From contig NC_092563.1 of the NCBI RefSeq assembly GCF_037975245.1, positions 4,535,001 to 4,599,000 on the forward strand: a DNA stretch of 64,000 nucleotides, given 5' to 3'. This stretch comes from Apostichopus japonicus. Lineage: Eukaryota > Echinodermata > Holothuroidea > Aspidochirotida > Stichopodidae. The position numbers were made by a program, and so were the translations under genes. The notes below the pieces were generated by a model, which searched no databases, was not told where the DNA came from, and was given only the letters and a program-made list of their open reading frames with translations. This document shows, piece by piece, positions 1 through 13,594 of the stretch. Position 1 is the first letter of the stretch. The number at the start of each line of letters is the position of its first letter.

Positions 1-600
1 AATGGACATCCACGGATGACCATGACACATTCTGCGTCCGGTGGATACTTAAACTCTTAGGTAATATACCTGATTCTAATTCTCCATTTCTAACTCAACG
101 CAAATATCGTCCAACTTCCATCTTTAGATTCGCACGATTAAGTCCCCCCCCCCTCCCCACCCATTATATTTTTAACATATTTTCTTTGTATATGAAATAC
201 GTATAATTGAATACACATAAATAAGATGAAGTATATACAAACACATCATATATATATATTTACATTTTCATGTGGCTAACACATATAACATCTACATATA
301 TTTGTAAATATATACTGTACATAATTTGTGAGGGAACTTGTTTTTCAATGAGGCGTTTCCGGTCAGTCCTGTACGTTGAATTAATGGCCGTTGTTAGAGG
401 TTGCTTCCATTGGTCGGACAAAAATCGCAAGACACTGGACAGAAATTACGAGCAAAGTCTGGATTAGTCCTACAGAAGGACTTAGACCAACGACAATGGA
501 CGAATGCGTCTTCACAAGGCTCTGATGGAATTGAGAGGGGGAAAAATACAGGAGTTTATATAATATCTATGAATTAATAAAGATCAACACACCATATGTA
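1..600. other. AT-rich flank, no gene seen
   Basis: I see no splice-bounded coding exon on either strand. The stretch holds a C-rich tract near 145-160 and short (TA)n runs. It may be intron or 3' flank of the minus-strand CAP gene, whose last exon was not found. Confidence 0.4.
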
Positions 601-607
601 AATATAA

Positions 608-648
<41 letters not shown>
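601..648. repeat. (TA)n tail
   Basis: An almost pure TA dinucleotide run directly adjoins the 3' end of the first SINE when that element is read on the minus strand. A simple-repeat tail is typical of tRNA-derived SINEs. Confidence 0.75.
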
Positions 649-649
<1 letters not shown>

Positions 650-797
650 GAAAATCGTAATGAGTTGGAAATCAAGAACAGTGAAAAAACTTCCAGCCTC
701 CACCGGGATTCGAACCCGGGCCTCCCGCTCTGTACGGGGACACCCTAACCACTAGGCTATGGACGCTGATTGTATGTCCAGAGGTTCGAAACCGGTA
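646..797 (-). mobile_element. tRNA-derived SINE, copy A
   Basis: On the minus strand, positions 766 to 696 read as a tRNA-like head. It has a GCGTCCA acceptor-like start, an A-box-like GCCTAGTGGTTAGGG and an exact B box GGTTCGAATCC. Acceptor pairing is imperfect (six of seven), and the same non-tRNA body plus TA tail follows in a second copy 360 bp away. I therefore read this as a SINE and not a working tRNA gene. The body shares GTAATGAGTTGGAA with copy B. Confidence 0.7.
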
Positions 798-975
798 AGG
801 AAGGTCGTAAGTCCACTGTAGGCGTTTGTCACCTGTATCGAACAATACTAGTTCTGTTTTTGGTGACATATTTTGCCTTGCTCTAGAGATCAAACATGAT
901 GCTAGCCAACTCGAAAATCATTTGTGATTCCTAAAGCCGGATCTCGAAAGAGGTACTTTGAACAGACTATATATA

Positions 976-1010
976 AATATATATATATATATATATACCG
1001 TATATATATA
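976..1010. repeat. (TA)n tail of second SINE
   Basis: A TA dinucleotide run lies immediately beyond the 3' end of SINE copy B, in the same relative place as in copy A. Confidence 0.7.
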
Positions 1011-1158
1011 AAATTGAAAATCGTAATGAGTTGGAAAATCAAGATAGTGAAAAAACGTCCAGCCTCCACCGGGATTCGAACCCGGGCCTCCGCTCTGTAC
1101 GCTGACACCCTAACCACTAGGCTATGGACGCTGATTGTATGTCCAGAGGTTCGAAACC

Positions 1159-1160
<2 letters not shown>
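1010..1160 (-). mobile_element. tRNA-derived SINE, copy B
   Basis: This is a second copy of the element at 646-797 in the same orientation, with its tRNA-like head at 1131 to 1062. The B box GGTTCGAATCC is intact. The anticodon-arm region differs from copy A by a few substitutions and a deletion, as expected for diverged SINEs. Confidence 0.7.
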
Positions 1161-1216
<56 letters not shown>

Positions 1217-1440
1217 GTATATATATATATATATACCGTATATATATATTCCGTATATATATATATATTCCGTATATATATATATATTTTTATATAGATA
1301 TATATAGATTTTTATATAGATATCTATATATATCTATATTTATATGTAATATATAATATAATATAAATATAAATAGATATATATAAATATAGTTGTATAT
1401 TATATATAATATATATATATATATTATATAATACATATAG
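1161..1440. repeat. compound TA microsatellite
   Basis: Long TA runs are interrupted by recurrent CCG triplets (TATACCGTATA), then by TATAGA variants. Several open frames on both strands here are low-complexity Tyr/Ile strings and were not accepted as genes. Confidence 0.85.
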
Positions 1441-2464
1441 ATATATAAATATTGTTGTATATATTAGGTATACTGGGAATAATACATACCATCCGGTTTC
1501 ATTGTGTCCGTTGCTATATCTGAAAAATGAACAAGAACAAGTGAATTGTCTTTTCAATGACATTCAAACTGACGCCACTGCAGAAGGAACATAGTAATAT
1601 GAGTAAGATTATCCTGAATTTCTTCCACGATTACTAGAGACGAATTGAAAAGGGAAAAAAACGCAGGATAAATTTCATTGTGATAAGAGGAAAAAGTACG
1701 AAAGCATTAGACACCAAGAAAGCTATCAAATATCATGAAATGTCCTGCAAACAGATGTTAGGTTTTTTTAATATATAGAGACTTCATTTAATTGTTGTTC
1801 ACAAAACTTTGTCTTAATAGTTTAGGTTTTTTCTCTTTCTATTCCGGAGAAGTCGGTCGGAAATTACAAAATAACGATTTGGGGAAAACAATGTAATTCG
1901 ATATTACCCTTTCGGGTATTAACCTTTTACTTTACAAAGAAAGGGCACTTAGATGACGTCATAGACGTTTATTATTACACGTTAATCTCAACAGTTTTTA
2001 AAAGCGAAGTTTGATTTTGAAAAGTGCTCTCGTTTGAACCATGTTTCCTGTAATTAAGCGCTAAAACAGCAGCTTGGGGGAATAAGATGCATTTGTTTAT
2101 GGTTAGCAATCGAAATATTAAGTGAGAGAAAAGACGGAGAAAGCTTAATGGTTTTCTTAACTAGACAAACAAGGAAACTCGATCTGTTTTCGAAGAAAAT
2201 AACTTTCCTTTCATAAGCCCACAATTAATAGCATATTAGGGATATTGAATAGTAATTATGATGAGTTTCCCCTCGGAATAAACAAAAGGGTTTGTATAAC
2301 CTGCCGAGTTTGGGGGAATAATTTGGCTGTTTTATAGTAACTGATGATGTGATATAGGTAATAGTTTTGTACGGTATTAAGTGATATGTAGGGCCGAAAA
2401 AAATGATTCAGCGATGATTACTTGTTTTTACTTCATAATATATTTTTAGCGACTTTTCCAGCTT

Positions 2465-2466
<2 letters not shown>

Positions 2467-2544
<78 letters not shown>
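2467..2544. repeat. (TA)n microsatellite
   Basis: About 78 bp of nearly uninterrupted TA dinucleotides. Confidence 0.9.
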
Positions 2545-4140
2545 CATAGGATTAATTGTTTTATTTTAAACACGGGACCATATAAAAGTCAAATGTAGTT
2601 GAAAATAACTTTGGACGGAATCTTCACATTTTCTTTTCTCTTGGTGATTTGATTATGTAATAGGTGAGTGCTAGCCCTATAGGCTTATCTAGATATTCTG
2701 GTCTGCTTCAATCAGATTGTAAAACCTATAAGCCAATATATATTATCAAAAATTGCATAAATATTTTGATCAGATAGGTTCTAACAATTGGTATAGTTTC
2801 AGATTTTGTTTCCTGGAGCGCCAAAATAGACAATTTATGCACCGCTTAAAAAATGAGCTTATAGTATAACAGTACGACAACCTCGATACGTGGCGTAACC
2901 ATGTGTTTGTTTTGAACAATGTGTACGTCTTACCAATTCCATTTACAAAGCTACATGACGTTATAAACCACTGACAGACATATTATGACCTCCCCCACCC
3001 CTCCACACCCCATACTTATAATGTACTGACTACAGAATGAAGCAAAACAATAGCATCACGTGATGGCGGCACTCAAATTCATTGACCAATTTACCCTGCT
3101 CGTCGGCAACTTAGTGTCACTTGTTTCAACACGTTTTGAGTACAAAACCTAATTCTTACAGCTATGAATATCTTAGAAATAATTGTTCTCAAAGCAAAAG
3201 AAAAAAGACTTGCTCAAAATGTTCTGTAACATATACAAGCTTGCAACCATTTCAGCATATCTATAGCAACTTGTGGTATAACTATATATATAGACCCTTC
3301 CAGCATTTTCAATATTTTCAAGGTCGCGGTGTTGTAGTTTACCCTTTTAGCCATTATCCCTCAATAATTCACCACTTGTTTCGAGATTCGAGATTACTTC
3401 CGTTTCTTTTTTTGTTTTACTTTGTGCATTTTCTAATCCCCAGCGGTACCGGTCGACCTTTTATCTCAGATAGATTATTAGATCAAAACACTTTTAAACC
3501 GCGAATACGTTTATATATACAAAACTCATAAGTTTTGAGAATGGAGACCGGAGTCTTTCAAGCAGTGTTTTTTAATTAACTCGTCGATATTAGCAACTTA
3601 TACAGGGACTTCAACACCGAGGGGGGGGGGGGCGGGTTGAACATTATTATGACTCCATCACCCCCCCCCCCACCACCTCATTTCTCAAGCCTGTGTCGGG
3701 GTCACTACCACAACTCCCTGGTATAACGTGTTATGATTCACAACATTTTGTCGCCCGAAATACATAGCAGTGTTGATCACAGGCAAAGAACAAATCACAA
3801 AGCTTAAAACATCAAATTAGGTATTCGTTATTTAAGCAGTCCAGCTAATGAACTACAGTAATGAGATTTTAATAATTAAGTACATCATCATAATCGTAAT
3901 CAAAAGAAACGCAAAAAAATCATTTGAGTACAAATCTGTTATCAATTTTATATTGAAAAACAGTAGGACTTTATTCTCGGTTTTGAACTATGTTCTTTGA
4001 ATTCATTATGTATTCACTGCGCATGGCAAATATGTTTTACTGCAGCATTCCAATGTCGTTTTCGATCCAAATTTCAAGAAAAACAAAACGAAATCTTGCG
4101 ACACATGGATCAAACTTACGTCAGAGATTACACCACAACC

Positions 4141-4186
4141 TGTTTGTCTGTCTGTCTGTATGTCTGTCTGTTTGTCTGTCTGTTTG
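4141..4186. repeat. (CTGT)n microsatellite
   Basis: A tandem CTGT tetranucleotide run with a few substitutions. The open frames across it are repeat-driven. Confidence 0.85.
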
Positions 4187-4456
4187 GGCGATTAAAATGA
4201 TTATGTTTTTTGTGTGTGTGACAGAGAGTTATGAAACCTAATTGAGAGGGGTTCATGAGGGGCTACACTACAGGCCCGGGCTCGGGGTCATATAGTGGGG
4301 CCTGAAAAAATTAACTACTGAGTATACCGGGTAAACTTTTGCATAAAACAGTGTCATATACTTGGAAAAGGAAAACTGAAGAGTGAGCAATGGAACCCAT
4401 GCAGTGATATAATTGCCTGCATGCCTCTCTACGCCTTCTGAGCGGCTCATACTTAC

Positions 4457-4567
4457 CACATAATCCACACATAGCCTTGCAGTGTTGAAGTACATATGGG
4501 TGGTCGTTATCGCACCAGTTAATATACCATCCATTGTAACATAGTTGGTGAGAATTTCCACAATTAT
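4457..4567 (-). CDS. CAP gene exon 11: second ShKT module
   Basis: The acceptor GTCGCAG precedes 4567 and the donor GTAAGT follows 4457. The exon is 111 nt, phase 1 to phase 1. It encodes a six-cysteine module ending C-K-A-M-C-G-L-C, the closing pattern of ShKT domains, which are short disulfide folds found in many secreted invertebrate proteins. Because the donor is strong and the phase is open, at least one further exon is expected. Confidence 0.8.
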
Positions 4568-7500
4568 CTGCGACAACAAAAAAAAAACAGCAGAAATATG
4601 AAACTTTACGACACATACAAAATAACAGCAAAAACAACAACAATAGCATCAAACGTTTTACAGATTATTTTGTATTTGTATACTTATATAATGATGGAAT
4701 TGTGTTTTGGAAGAGAAATGCGAAATGAATACAGGACTTTAAATGTCAAGGTAAAATCGTGACGTATCAAACCAAGTGACATTTGATCTTAACAGGACTT
4801 CCTGGTATTTCTTTTCCCCCTGTTATAAACGACAAAGTGGTTTGCTAAATTGAGCTTGACGATAAAGATCATAAATATATGGAATCTTGACATTATAATT
4901 GTTGCCAAGTCACACACAAAACATAAACAATATTTTTAAAAAAATGTTGCGTCGATGTCAAATATGACTCTCAAGCGCCAAATAAGTTGAAGTTTGACAA
5001 ACGCCAAATAAGTTGAAGTTTGGGCGAAGACATTTGAGAAACAAATTTGATACGGATTTGACAGAAATTATACACTATACCTGAGCAAGTATCACCCATC
5101 CATCCCTGATGGCAGTTACATGTACAATCTTGTGTGTTGAGATCGCCATGTTCACACTGAAGATTGCAGACTATAAGGAAAAGAAAAAGGTTAACTCGTC
5201 AAGGTTATCAACATAAGTATAATATACGGTACTATTTTAAATCAAAAGTATTGAAGTATTGACGCGTGTCATGCACCTGAACAGTTGCTAAGGAGACTCG
5301 GCATACCGTATGCAAATTCATATGCAAGGTTTTGTTAGGCTAAAGGTTAGGATGGTACATAACCTATGATTTACCTGCACAGTGGCTACCAGTCCATGGA
5401 TCTTCACAGTCACATCTGCACGTTTCAGGATCTTTCGTTCCGCCATTTGCACAAGGTGGTCCACCACATTCTGTTAGTCGGAATTCAATGATGGTTTAGT
5501 GCAGTGTTAGCCACATTTCAATTATCATGTCATCATAAGACAAACTCTGACGTCACAAATGAGTTATGAAAATCGGTAGATCAATAAACGAGTCAAACAA
5601 GTTGATAGTGTTTACCGTGGCTGCTTTTGACATTCTCCCATGCATAGCAACACTGTAACGTTGACCTGGACGGGGGTGTTGGGGGAGGGGGGTGGTGTTA
5701 GTTCTCGATCTTCATATAATATGTGTAAATTATGCAACTAACATGTAGAGGTAATGAAGACATTTAATTTACATATCCGACATATTTATTTATTGGCTTT
5801 AGTGAGCTATAAAACATAGTCTTCCCATCACTTTTACACATCAGAAACATTGACGGAATTTATTTTTTATTAATAATAAAACTAAAATACTTTCAAACAA
5901 ACGAATCATAGACCTATATGTTGTTAGTGCCGAATTCTGGAAAAGACCGCTTTTACTCACTATTGCAACAGCATAAGCATTTGCACACTATAGGTTTCTT
6001 TTTTCTTTCTTATAAACAATGAACTCCTTGCGAGTGAATTTTCCAGAGGTCAAAGACTGTTGAAAATCTGCTGTCAGTTTCTGATACATCGTAATGGTCA
6101 TTTGAAGTTCTAGCATGCATGTTGGAGGTTACACCATAGTGCATTTCATTGCGTTTTAAAACTTTTAGTGGGTTCGCTGAAGAATTGTAGACCTACGGAA
6201 GTCGATACGTACCACATACTCCACATAGAGCAGGACAATAATCCTCTACTGGGTTGTCATCATCATACTTAAAGCACCATTTCCTAGGCCAGCCGTTGCC
6301 ACAGAATGGGTGGGTGTTGTTGCACACGGCTATTTAGTGGTAAATAAAAACGATATATGTTATTAATGTACAAAAACACGACACACGTTTGATAGTTATT
6401 CTATATAAGTTTGTATAATGGATAATCAATTCGCAGCATGAGTTTTGCAACTTGGACCGCATCGGTAAAATCTGCATTACAATGCTTATACCGTTCTACA
6501 GATGGGTGGGGTTGTACGGTGTGGGTTAGGGGACGCCAGACGCAAATTCAATGTTTTCACTGGAATTGTAGCACAGATCCGGTACCTGAGTCCAATTAGA
6601 TACATGGTCGGAAATCAAATCAACCAAACACATTTTATTTCGTACGTCAATTATAGGTCAGAAAAATAATGACTTACTGGTGCATTGTGGGCCAGTCCAG
6701 CCAACGTCACACTCGCAGCGACAGGTCTCGGTGTTAAGTGTACCACCGTTGTAACACTGAAGTGCACATACTGCATATGAAGTAAGATGGTAAGAAAGAT
6801 AAAGAAGTGTGAATCGCTGCACGCAAACCAACAATAGGGCAAAACAATAACGTGACGTAACAAACAGTTCAACTGCTGAGGTGCCATATGTGTAAATATG
6901 CTACCTTGTAGCAAACAGCCTGCAATATTAGTCTGTCTTTCGAAGCAGAGTATGCTATAAGATCGAAGCCTCAAGCGATCCAATTTTGTACACATATGCC
7001 AAATTTACTTTTCAATTGCGTAAACGTCCACCGTTCTTTTTGGTGTTTTCTCCTCTAAGCTATCCATATACCGCGGGGTATACCTTTTAAACACAGGCTG
7101 TAAACCAGGTTGTACATGACCCCTACTAGGGCCATGTTCTAAATATATATATTATCGTGACAGTGATGTTAACTACCGCTTCAGTTTTCTAAAAGTCAGT
7201 GGTGTACTTGTGTAATTAATTCATGAAATAAAATATCGAACCACCTGCGGACCATGTGTCCGTTATTTGACTACTGCTGGGGGATATAACTATCCACGGC
7301 ATTGCAGATATCGTTGCCGATTTACGTAGCAACCGTACCAAAAAAACAAAAAAAATATGGAACGAAAGGACTTACCACAAGATGGCGAAGAAAGGTCACA
7401 GTCACCTGAGGAACAATTAAATTAATCGATGATGTTAGAAAAAAAATTGAGAGCACCACAAAAGAAAGGGGCAATAAAATATTAGTCCCATATGCTATGA

Positions 7501-10500
7501 TCTATTTTTACCCTTTACCTATACATTGGATCTGATTTCTGTTCAGCATGTACGTATTTTCCCCCTTCATAGCCGATATCAAAATTCAGCTTTTAATCGA
7601 CCTACGTGGACCTCTGACGTAGATCGAAGATCAGAGAAAGATTCCAACGACTGAATGACATATGCTATAAACTTAGCCGTTTACGTCAATACGGGAATAA
7701 CATCTGCTTGTAAATACGAATGGAGCTACTAAGGTATAAGATGAAGGTTATAACTTTACCGTAAATTCATGAACTCGGTGGATATCGCCATGCAGAACAA
7801 ACCCAAAAAAAGTGGGGGGTGGGAAATCGCTTTTATAAAATAGATTAGAAAGCAAATCGCCGTTGAGGAGTAACTCTAAGAATCACAGACCGAAAACAAA
7901 CCTTGCAAATTAATTTCCTTTCATAGCTCATGCATGCATGCCATCATTTGTAAAATTCACTTAATTATATTTCTTGAATTGAGATATTCCCCCGGGATGT
8001 ATCTTTGTTTATTTCATATACCAGTAATCAGTGGCACTGTGGTGGGGGCGTTTGGATAAGGTGAGTGGGTAGAAGTCAATCAATAAATTTGCGTTGATAG
8101 CTAATTAACTAGCAGACTTGTACGATATTATGAATTTGTTTCCCCATCTGCGCCCGAAGGAAAATTGGCAAATTGTTTCCATCAACTCAACATGGACACT
8201 TTTGAATGTACGCATTTGTATGCCGCGTATGCCACGTTTGACGTGTAACGTGTAAGTGAAAAACTGTTATAAGGACATCTTAAACCGAATCTTTTACTCG
8301 TTAAAACGCGGTCGATCGGTTTCAAATGCATGTCCACAGATTGCTTGGAAAATCGTTTAAGCGAGCAAAGGTTCATACTACATTGGTCTGATGCATATTC
8401 CAGGGAGTTATTCCCCGGCATGAAGCAAGTGTTGATCTAGACCGATCTTAGGAGGGAAATGTTCTGTTTATTTTGTCCTAAAACAATATCTAAGCTAAAC
8501 CAAACTATGGGTTCACGACACCAAAACTAGGTCGCCAAGCATTTACGGTGGTTCGCAAGCCAGGTAGTTAGCGGAAAACAAACAATTGATGATTTGTAAA
8601 CAATGTTGCCGATGGAATTCTAACGATGAACTCCTCTGATATCACGCATTGATTTGTTTTCCAAGTTTCGATCAACTGTTCGTGTTGTTGCTGATTTACT
8701 AACTTTCTGTAAAAGTGCAAGCAATTGCAAATCAAATCCGTCAATGTGAAATCAAACGCAATCAAATCCATCGTCCAGTTTAATCACCCATCACCAGAGA
8801 GTATATATCGGCGGGTGGTTGTATAGGCCCTTGGGAGTTCATAGTATATACGCAACGATATAACCTATACGGTATAATCACACCATGGGACGGTGACTGA
8901 AGGGAAAAGTTTGGGAAGCGGGGCTAGCGGGGCTATGACGTACGAATCGAGACAAATAATCTTTTTCTTCTTCTTTTACATATATATTATTTACAATATA
9001 TTATTTCAACTGCAAGAGAGGTGGGGCTATAAACATATGCTTAAACTACATGATCTTTATCATTTTTCGTTAACCCGGTAACAATAACCTTTAGAAAATG
9101 TAAGTGCATAATGTTCTCATGCAGCTTATCAATTGCTGATTATTTCTTATTTTATATCTGACATTGCCTTTTATTAACCATATTTTTGCCATTATCATGC
9201 ATATTCATGATGTAATAACATCTCGGCTAAATCCCGCAAATCGATCATATTAACTGCGATCAACAGATGGAAATAACTCACTACAGAGGCCCTCTTCGCA
9301 TTTGCCAGACCAAGACGAGCATCCAGTACATGGAGCTCCAAACTTAAAGGGAATTTCCCCTGCGAAGTTGCCTCTGTAAAAGATTGAAAGAAAAATGTAC
9401 ATAACTTAGGTTGCGTATAGTTGCTTTCAGTAGCAATATCGTTGTTCGGAGGAGATCCAAGAGCTTTCGATCCGTCAACAGACAGACCAGGATCGAGCAG
9501 CACAGAAAACGATCCATCAACAAACTGATCATGATCCATCAACACAGAAAACAAACCATCAACAGACTGATCATGATCTATCAACACCCCAGAGATCGGT
9601 CCGTCAACAGACGAATCGCGCCACATGAACACACAAATCACCATCCATCAACAGATTGACCATGCTCCATCAACACAGAAAACGATCCATCAACAGACTG
9701 ATCATGATCCATCAACATAGAAAAAAAAAACCATCAACAGACTGATCATGATCTATCAACACCCCAGAGATCGATCCGTCAACAGACGAATCGCGCCACA
9801 TGAACACACAGATCACCATCCATCAACATATTGACCATGCTCCATCAACACAGAAAACGATCCATCAACAGACGAACTTCACGATCCGTCAACAGACGGT
9901 TCGCGCCCCCATCAACAGAGCGAGCACCATACATCAACACTGTTTTGGTTATAATAATAGTATTTTTTGAGCTGAGCAATATGTTTATCTTTTGTTACCA
10001 TTCTTCCCCTTTAAGTTATTTGCACATGTAGGCCTACAAAGGAAACTTTCTTTGTTGCCAGACTAAATGCAACAATTACAGCCCACGAAATTAACGCCCC
10101 CAGAATATTGATGCCTATCTCTATACAGTCAATCCAGGGACTCACAAATAAAAGTAGGTTGGGCTACCCAGCATTCATTCAATGTAAAATATATATAAGT
10201 TATATAAAAGTACAAGTAGACCTACATTCGACAAAAAGACGGTTAAAATACAGTGAACTTGTTGTTGTTCCTTTCGTCGAGTCCTATTATCACTACTACT
10301 ACTAGCCTATTGTATAACGTTGCATAACGTTTTACCATGTTCTATCTTGTACAGCCTATAGTTATACCCCGCGTTCTTTAACTGTTTGTGGTATCGTTTT
10401 AACCTTTCTAATTCACCTTAAAGGTTGCTATACAATACGTTCTTCATGACACATATATTGTTTTAATAATATTCGCCGTTAACTTTTCTTGAACTCGGTT

Positions 10501-13500
10501 TTTCTTTTTCTTCTTCTTCTTTCGTGGGAGTAAGAAGCATGCGACGGTATTAAAATCAAGTGGAGTCAAGACTATACTTTGCTTTGATATAGTGAACAGT
10601 AAAAACTGAATGTTTTTGAGTGCCATTTGAGTCACTCTCGGTAGGGATGTAGGACTACATATATATTAATAGCACATTCACAGTACACTCTCGACTCACG
10701 CGTTCTTCATGAGAAGTCTGTGGACCCTTTCACAAGTCCGATCCCTTAATTTTTATACGAGGGCCAGAGAGCAAAAAAATGAATAATCAGATGCTTCAGA
10801 GACTTACCCTGGGCCGTAGTTGCAGACCAAATAAACGGCGTTCTTTATCTTACGATCTCGGCTGGGATCGTAAAGATTTTTACAAAAGTTAGCTTCACAT
10901 CCGACATACTTTGTATTGGCCCAGACTAGCTGATGGAAGGAAACGGAAAAAAATGATAATAATGGCACCATCTATCGCAGGCTATATGAATAGTAGATAG
11001 GTATAAATATACAATTTATCCCCTCCCCTTGACCTCCCCCATCCTGAACCCCGACCCCACCCACAAAAACGTGACGACCTTGTATAGACGAATCAATAAA
11101 TGGTTCAATTTAGATTCTGTCGGCTTCTCTGGATGTGTCAAAATAAGCGTCTCGGAGAATGTATAATTAAATGATGCCGCCGGTTGGGATTTGTTTCTAA
11201 TGCTAAATCCACTATATATTGTCCTCCCCATATCAAGCTTTAAAGCACTGGTACTGACAGTACGAACAGTTCCTTACCTTTAACCTGATTCTAATGCTAA
11301 AACCACTCTATGCTGTCCTCACATACCAAGCTTCAAAGCACTTGTACTGACAGTATAAACAGTTCTCATCAGATAGAAGCAAGCATTCATACTGCTCATA
11401 CCGCCAGTATACAAGTGCTTTAAAAGCGGGACGTAAAATGTACACTATCATGACGACAACAACAATAGCAAAAGAAAGCTGTCCCAGCTGCAGGTGTTTG
11501 TTTGTTTCTTTGCTATACCCATAATGACCCCCCCCCCTGCTGACCCGAGATTGTACCCCTCCCAAGCCCCACCCCTCCCTGCTCTCTCTCTCTTTTCAGG
11601 CTTGCATGTTTTGACTGTTTATATTTGATCAATGTGTCTTACCTGTGTGTAATGACCGCAAGGCTTCCCACGGGTGCAATTACCGGTGACAATGTCATAG
11701 TCCAACAACTCCTTATACCACAGACGTGTCAGGTAGAAGGGTGTGAACTGTCGACCGATTCCGTAAGCGAGGTTTTGCCCAACGTGTGTATACGTTGTCA
11801 AGTCTGCCACTTGTCCGTGCTCCCATCGACATTTCTTTGCATATCTGCGGGCCATCTTCTCTAAGTTTTCATCCCATTCCTGTAGACAAATGAAATAGAT
11901 GATATATTTTAGCTATTGTTTTCCGTTATTTTTCACCTCCCTGTGACACGCGCCCTTACAGCCTCCTCCCCCCCCCCCCATGTACCAGATAAAAGAAGCA
12001 ACAATGTAGGCATAAGTTAAAATCACGTTGCAAATAAGAATAGGGTTGATAGGAGTATGATGCTGATCGCAACACTCATAAATACGCAAATTGATATAGT
12101 ACAAGTTATATCGTGATGCAGTGTTCGCCTTTGGGGGGGGGGGGGTATCAACACCCCACCCTCTCCTAACCTCCTCGTTATCACCCACAATACAATATTT
12201 TCAACCGAGGCATGCTAGGATACATTTAATGCCCCTACGCAGTGGTTACGACGGGTGCCTAAGCACTACATTCCACATTTCCAAAGGCCACATTTACATT
12301 CCTGGATGAGAGAATGGTCTTTCATTGCTGAGGGCGACGTTCATAGTTGTAACTGCGGCAAACAGTCAAATTCCACACAAAACATGCTGATATATGGTCG
12401 CAAAATATACAACAATTTTCTAATCAACCTTATTCATCCAAAATTGATATTTCCTTCCCTCCCCCCCCCACCCACTTCCGGAATGTGTTCATTAAAAAAC
12501 GTATTCCCATCTTCATTAAACGCACCATCCCTCAAAGCATCTGAATCTAGCGAGGGATGAAGACAAGTCCTCATTATTCCTGGAAGATTCCAACGATTCC
12601 AGAATTTCGTTAAGTATCAAAATGATGCTACATTGACAAGTGCTGTAAGAGTGGGGGGGGGGGGGGTATACAGCTTCATTCGTGATTATCAGGCCAATAC
12701 AAATGCCTAAATAAATCATGACCATGTATACGCAGGACGAAAGTTCACCTTCCAGTCACATATATCTCTGAGAGAAACGACATTTTATCTGAATTTATAA
12801 AGAAACATTCTAGCTACCTCAATCGACACCAACTTTACATTATTTGTGCCCCCCCCCCGCTCCCCCCCCCCCCTCGATGATGTTCTCATCATAGTCTTAA
12901 CGTTTTCAACTACAATCAAGCTGGGAGAAATATTACAGACTTTTCAACCAGCCTGGAGATCACAATAATTCAACCAATCGCAAAGTTAAGTATAGCTGTC
13001 GAGTTACATTATACGTATATCGCTTTCACTCCAACGTGACAATCTTATATACTGAAGTATCATCATGTTACAACATAGTTTTCATGTTCAGAAATTACAC
13101 TGACGAAATTTGATTAAACTTCGAATTGTTGTCATAAATCTCGCCTAAGTTTCTGAACAATTTTTTTCTTTTTTTACAAAGTAGGCCTGTTCTGAGTGGC
13201 TACTATTTATTTCAAGGCCTGCCAAGATAAAATAACATCTCTACACGTTAATGAACAGATGAAAATTGAGAAGTAGCATTTTCACTGTATTTTTATTGTG
13301 TTTTATGATTCGTGATTTGATACATTTTCTCTATTCACGGTTTGTCTATATATCTATAGACCGGAACCTATGCAATACGGATACTCAATTAACAGCGTCT
13401 CCATGCATAAATCAAATTTAAAACACTTAGTCTAGCCTCTTAAATTGTGATGGCAGTGAGAATGGGTGTCAGTGATGGTTGATGGTACTGATTACATATA

Positions 13501-13553
13501 TCATACACTCGGCAGACTTGTATATAGCACCATGTACAACAGTATATATGCAG

Positions 13554-13594
<41 letters not shown>

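Larger units (their letters stand above)
1560..4456. other. unassigned flank or intron of CAP gene
   Basis: The last recognised CAP-gene exon ends at 4457 with a good GTAAGT donor and codon phase 1, so another exon must lie at lower coordinates. I searched this stretch on the minus strand for a cysteine-rich, phase-1 exon and found none. It contains a (TA)n run at 2467-2544, G and C runs near 3620-3675 and a CTGT microsatellite near 4141-4186. Confidence 0.45.

Noticed and set aside
672-1140. Functional tRNA genes on the minus strand
   Set aside because: Good B boxes, but imperfect acceptor pairing and identical non-tRNA bodies and TA tails in both copies point to SINEs.
924-1356. Open frames rich in Tyr and Ile on the plus strand
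   Set aside because: They are translations of TA microsatellite and change identity with frame. No splice context.
9195-9644. 149-codon minus-strand frame
   Set aside because: Mostly repeat translation from the CATCAACA array. The true exon at 9282-9373 uses a different frame.
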